7,920 nucleotides of DNA from a bacterium (lineage in GTDB: Bacteria; Zhuqueibacterota; Zhuqueibacteria; Residuimicrobiales; Residuimicrobiaceae): assembly GCA_012523655.1 (NCBI GenBank), contig JAAYTV010000694.1, positions 1 through 7,920 on the forward strand. Direction: 5' to 3'. The translations under genes and the position numbers were made by a program. The notes beneath the pieces are model-generated. The model worked only from the letters and a program-made list of their open reading frames with translations, made no database searches and was not told the DNA's origin. Of this stretch, positions 5,534-7,920 are shown piece after piece (positions within the stretch are counted from its first letter, which is position 1; each line of letters starts with the position of its first letter).

Positions 5534-7813
5534 ATGTTCGGTTTATTGAAAAAGCCCTTGGTTATGACTCTGCTTTCAGCGTGGTTGCTGGCGGCGGTCT
5601 GCGTTTGGGCGGCAGAGGGCAAGGTGGTGGGCTTTGTGGTGGATTCGCTGACCGGTGAGCCGGTGACCAAGGCCAACGTCTATCTGGCAAAGACCGGCCT
5701 GGGTACGGTAGCGGATGAAAGGGGCTATTTTAAGATCGATCGGGTGCCGGAGGGCAACTATGTGCTGGTGGCGGCGCGGGTCGGCTATCGCAAGATGCTG
5801 GTGCAAAATGTGCGGGTGGCCTCAGCCGCAGTGCGGTCGGTGCGCGTACAGATCAATCGGGCGCCGATTCAGATGGGCGATCTGCAGGTGACGGCACGGC
5901 GTACGCCGCCCAATTTCGAATACCAGGCATCGCTGGCGGGCCATGAGATGATTCAGCCTCGGCTGATCCTGCACCGTTCCGGCGCCATGGAAGACGCCTA
6001 CCGCAGCCTGAAAGCCCTGCCGGGTGTGGTGAACCGCAACGACATGAACACTCAACTCTACATCCGCGGCAGCAGTCCTGACCAAAATTTGATACTTTAC
6101 GATGGCATCGAGGTGACCAACCCCAACCGTCTGATGGTGATGATGGGCGGTGGAATTTCACTGGTCAATCCGGACATCGTGCAGACTCTGGATTTAGCGC
6201 CTGCTGGTTTTGAAGTAGACCACGGCAATAAGATGTCCGCCCTGTTGCAGATAGGGAACCGGGAAGGCAGCCGCGAGCAGACCAAATTCAATGCCAGCGC
6301 CAATTTCCTGTTTGCCCGGATGGTGGCGGAAGGTCCGCTGGCCAAAGGCAGCGGCTCCTGGCTGGTGGCGGCGCGGCGCAGCTTTTACGATGTTTTGGCC
6401 AATTCGATCACGGAAAACCGCTATGTGTTTCCGTTCTATTATGATGTGCACGCCAAGATTGCCTATGATATCAGCTCCCAGTACAAACTGTCCGCCTTTT
6501 ATACCCATCTGGGGGAAGGGGCGAAAATGATCAACGTAGAGGACGAACAGCTGGATCTGCTGAACAGCGGGCGCGGCGAGATCGCCGGCGTACGGCTCAC
6601 CTCTGTTTTTTCGCCGAAATGGATGAACCATCTGTTCGCCGGTCTCTATTTGGATCGCAACCGGGTGCATATCCGGGACACCTATTTTTATCGCTATCAG
6701 GTTTATTTGAACTATGAGCTCGAACGCTGGTCTTTACGCAGCGACACCTATTACTATCCCCACCCCTGGCTGCAGTTTAAATTCGGCGCAGAGGCTGACC
6801 AGCACAACACCGATTTGCTCTGGTCCATCGACTGGCGCAATGCCATCGATCTGCCCTCGGACATCACCTTTGACGCCGGCGGCTGGCATGAAGCGGGCTA
6901 CGCAGAGGCCCGTATCAAAGCAAAAAAATCCATAGAGTGGGTGGGCGGGGTGCGCTATGACCATTCGACCCTGTACCGCGAAGGGCATGTCAATCCCCGC
7001 GTCAAAGTGCTGTTTACAGAGTTTTCGCCCGTGAGCTTTTGGTGCAGCTACGGCCGCTACAGCCAGTTCCCGGATTTTCTCACCATCATCAGCCGCGGTG
7101 AGCCGCTGGACATTTCGCAGAACACCAGCGAGCTGGCAGCGGAACACGCCACCCACGCGATCGTGGGCGGGCAATGGTTGGTCACGCCCCAGACCCAGTT
7201 CAAGTGCGAGCTCTATCACAAACGGTTCACGGACCTGCTGGTTCACACCGATGCGTTTTCCATCGCTCCGGTGAATGAGGGGCTGGGCCTGGCAAAGGGG
7301 GTGGAGGTATCGTTGCAGAAACTGCGTCAACCGCAGGATCGCTGGGGCGGGTGGCTGAACTATACGCTCGCAGAAACCCAGTATCGCAATTCCGCACAGG
7401 ACCCCTGGATCTATTATGAATATGATCAGACCCATCAGTGGAATATGGGGGTCGAGATGCGGTTGAATCGGCGATGGAGCGTCGAAGGCGCCTGGTATTA
7501 CGGCAGCGGCTTCCCCTACACTCCGGTGCTGGGTGTACAACCGGAAACATCAGAGTATGATTTTAATGCGGTGATCAAGGGCGAAAAAAACTCGAAGCGG
7601 TATCCGCCTTACAGTCGGCTGGATCTACGGTTGAGTTATGAGAGTACCCTCGGCGGATTCGGCTACTCAGCGTATCTGGATGTGGTGAACGTGCTCAATC
7701 GAAAAAACATCTATATGTACGATTGGCGGCTGCGGTCCGGCGGCCGGCTGACCCGCAATGTTTATTATATGCTGCCGCTGCTGCCGTCCCTGGGCATGAG
7801 CATTCGTCTGTAG
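5534..7813 (+). CDS. TonB-dependent outer-membrane receptor with carboxypeptidase-regulatory-like N-terminal domain
   Basis: A 759-residue outer-membrane active transporter. Residues 1-26 are a signal peptide ending VWA. Residues about 28-110 form a carboxypeptidase-regulatory-like beta-sandwich (VVGFVVDSLTGEPVTKANVY, then GTVADERGYFKIDRVPEGNYVL), common at the start of FCB-group receptors. MGDLQVTA at 114-121 resembles a TonB box. The plug follows: YRSLKALPGVV, then YIRGSSPDQNLILYDGIEV with Arg178-Gly179, and VNPDIVQTLDLAPAGFEVDHG. From about 250 to the end there are alternating barrel strands rich in Tyr and Trp. The final residue is Leu, in SLGMSIRL, not the more usual Phe or Trp. AGGA at 5524-5527, six bases before the ATG, supports the start. 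It is a stand-alone unit between an AT-rich gap and a strong terminator. No SusD-like partner is adjacent, so the substrate (metal chelate, vitamin, peptide or glycan) cannot be assigned. Confidence 0.95.
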   Translation: MFGLLKKPLVMTLLSAWLLAAVCVWAAEGKVVGFVVDSLTGEPVTKANVYLAKTGLGTVADERGYFKIDRVPEGNYVLVAARVGYRKMLVQNVRVASAAVRSVRVQINRAPIQMGDLQVTARRTPPNFEYQASLAGHEMIQPRLILHRSGAMEDAYRSLKALPGVVNRNDMNTQLYIRGSSPDQNLILYDGIEVTNPNRLMVMMGGGISLVNPDIVQTLDLAPAGFEVDHGNKMSALLQIGNREGSREQTKFNASANFLFARMVAEGPLAKGSGSWLVAARRSFYDVLANSITENRYVFPFYYDVHAKIAYDISSQYKLSAFYTHLGEGAKMINVEDEQLDLLNSGRGEIAGVRLTSVFSPKWMNHLFAGLYLDRNRVHIRDTYFYRYQVYLNYELERWSLRSDTYYYPHPWLQFKFGAEADQHNTDLLWSIDWRNAIDLPSDITFDAGGWHEAGYAEARIKAKKSIEWVGGVRYDHSTLYREGHVNPRVKVLFTEFSPVSFWCSYGRYSQFPDFLTIISRGEPLDISQNTSELAAEHATHAIVGGQWLVTPQTQFKCELYHKRFTDLLVHTDAFSIAPVNEGLGLAKGVEVSLQKLRQPQDRWGGWLNYTLAETQYRNSAQDPWIYYEYDQTHQWNMGVEMRLNRRWSVEGAWYYGSGFPYTPVLGVQPETSEYDFNAVIKGEKNSKRYPPYSRLDLRLSYESTLGGFGYSAYLDVVNVLNRKNIYMYDWRLRSGGRLTRNVYYMLPLLPSLGMSIRL

Positions 7814-7853
7814 CGGCCTGCTCAGGGATGAGTGGATGGAGCCCTGTGAAATT

Positions 7854-7895
7854 AAAAAAAGGTAGAACCTGTGCATCACACGTTCTACCTTTTTT
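7854..7895. terminator. Bidirectional intrinsic terminator shared by the receptor gene and the tRNA
   Basis: GGTAGAAC at 7861-7868 pairs with GTTCTACC at 7882-7889. The stem is flanked by seven A at 7854-7860 and six T at 7890-7895, which extends pairing to 14 base pairs. Inside the loop TGTG (7870-7873) can pair with CACA (7877-7880) around a CAT loop. Read on either strand the stem is followed by a T-run, so it can stop transcription of the receptor from the left and of the minus-strand tRNA from the right. It starts 41 bases after the receptor stop. Confidence 0.88.
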
Positions 7896-7901
7896 GTTAG
7901 G

Positions 7902-7920
7902 CTCAGGTGGTAGGACTCGA
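7902..7920 (-). tRNA. 3' end of a tRNA gene, cut by the window edge
   Basis: Read on the minus strand from 7920, the sequence TCGAGT fits tRNA positions 55-60 of the T loop. It is followed by CCTAC (T-stem 3' side, with C61), CACCTGA (acceptor 3' strand, 66-72) and G73 at 7902. CCT rather than CCA comes next, so the CCA end would be added enzymatically. The implied first base U1 pairing with A72, together with G73, is seen in bacterial tRNA-Asn and tRNA-Gln, but the anticodon lies outside the window and identity is open. A terminator lies just downstream, as expected. Confidence 0.65.

Noticed and set aside
6734..7540. Long minus-strand open frame (268 codons) opposite the receptor barrel
   Set aside because: Shadow of the receptor coding sequence; no family likeness, signal peptide or separate promoter.

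Overview
The window looks like chromosomal DNA from a Gram-negative bacterium, probably of the FCB superphylum but outside Bacteroidota proper (for example Calditrichota, KSB1 or a similar candidate phylum). The evidence is as follows. There is an outer-membrane gene set. The TonB-dependent receptor has an N-terminal carboxypeptidase-regulatory-like domain. Several starts have clear Shine-Dalgarno motifs, which most Bacteroidota lack. One promoter has ordinary sigma-70 spacing (TTGACT-17-TATATT). The taxon is an inference, because no marker gene is present. All six protein genes lie on the + strand and nearly all encode exported or envelope proteins.

Left part (1-1465): a secreted protein with a TonB-type C-terminal fold placed directly after its signal peptide and followed by an alpha-helical region, then a small predicted outer-membrane beta-barrel that starts at GTG.

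Middle part (1466-5286): a good promoter at 1475-1503 precedes a tight three-gene operon. It encodes a roughly 286-residue predicted outer-membrane barrel, a 174-residue lipoprotein with a single CxxCH motif (possible haem c site) and a strongly aromatic segment, and a 786-residue penicillin-acylase-family (S45, Ntn-hydrolase) enzyme with an N-terminal membrane anchor. The lipoprotein and acylase genes overlap by ATGA, so they are probably translationally coupled. The barrel/CxxCH lipoprotein/acylase grouping is the least explained and most interesting unit in the window.

Right part (5287-7920): an AT-rich 247-base intergenic region leads into a 759-residue TonB-dependent receptor (regulatory-like domain, TonB-box-like segment, plug, barrel). 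Its gene ends at a strong, symmetrical A/T-flanked hairpin that can terminate transcription in both directions. Immediately beyond, at the window edge, is the 3' end of a tRNA gene on the minus strand, transcribed toward the same hairpin.

No mobile element, CRISPR array or defence system is visible. The genes together suggest envelope transport and periplasmic amide hydrolysis. The substrates cannot be told from sequence alone.
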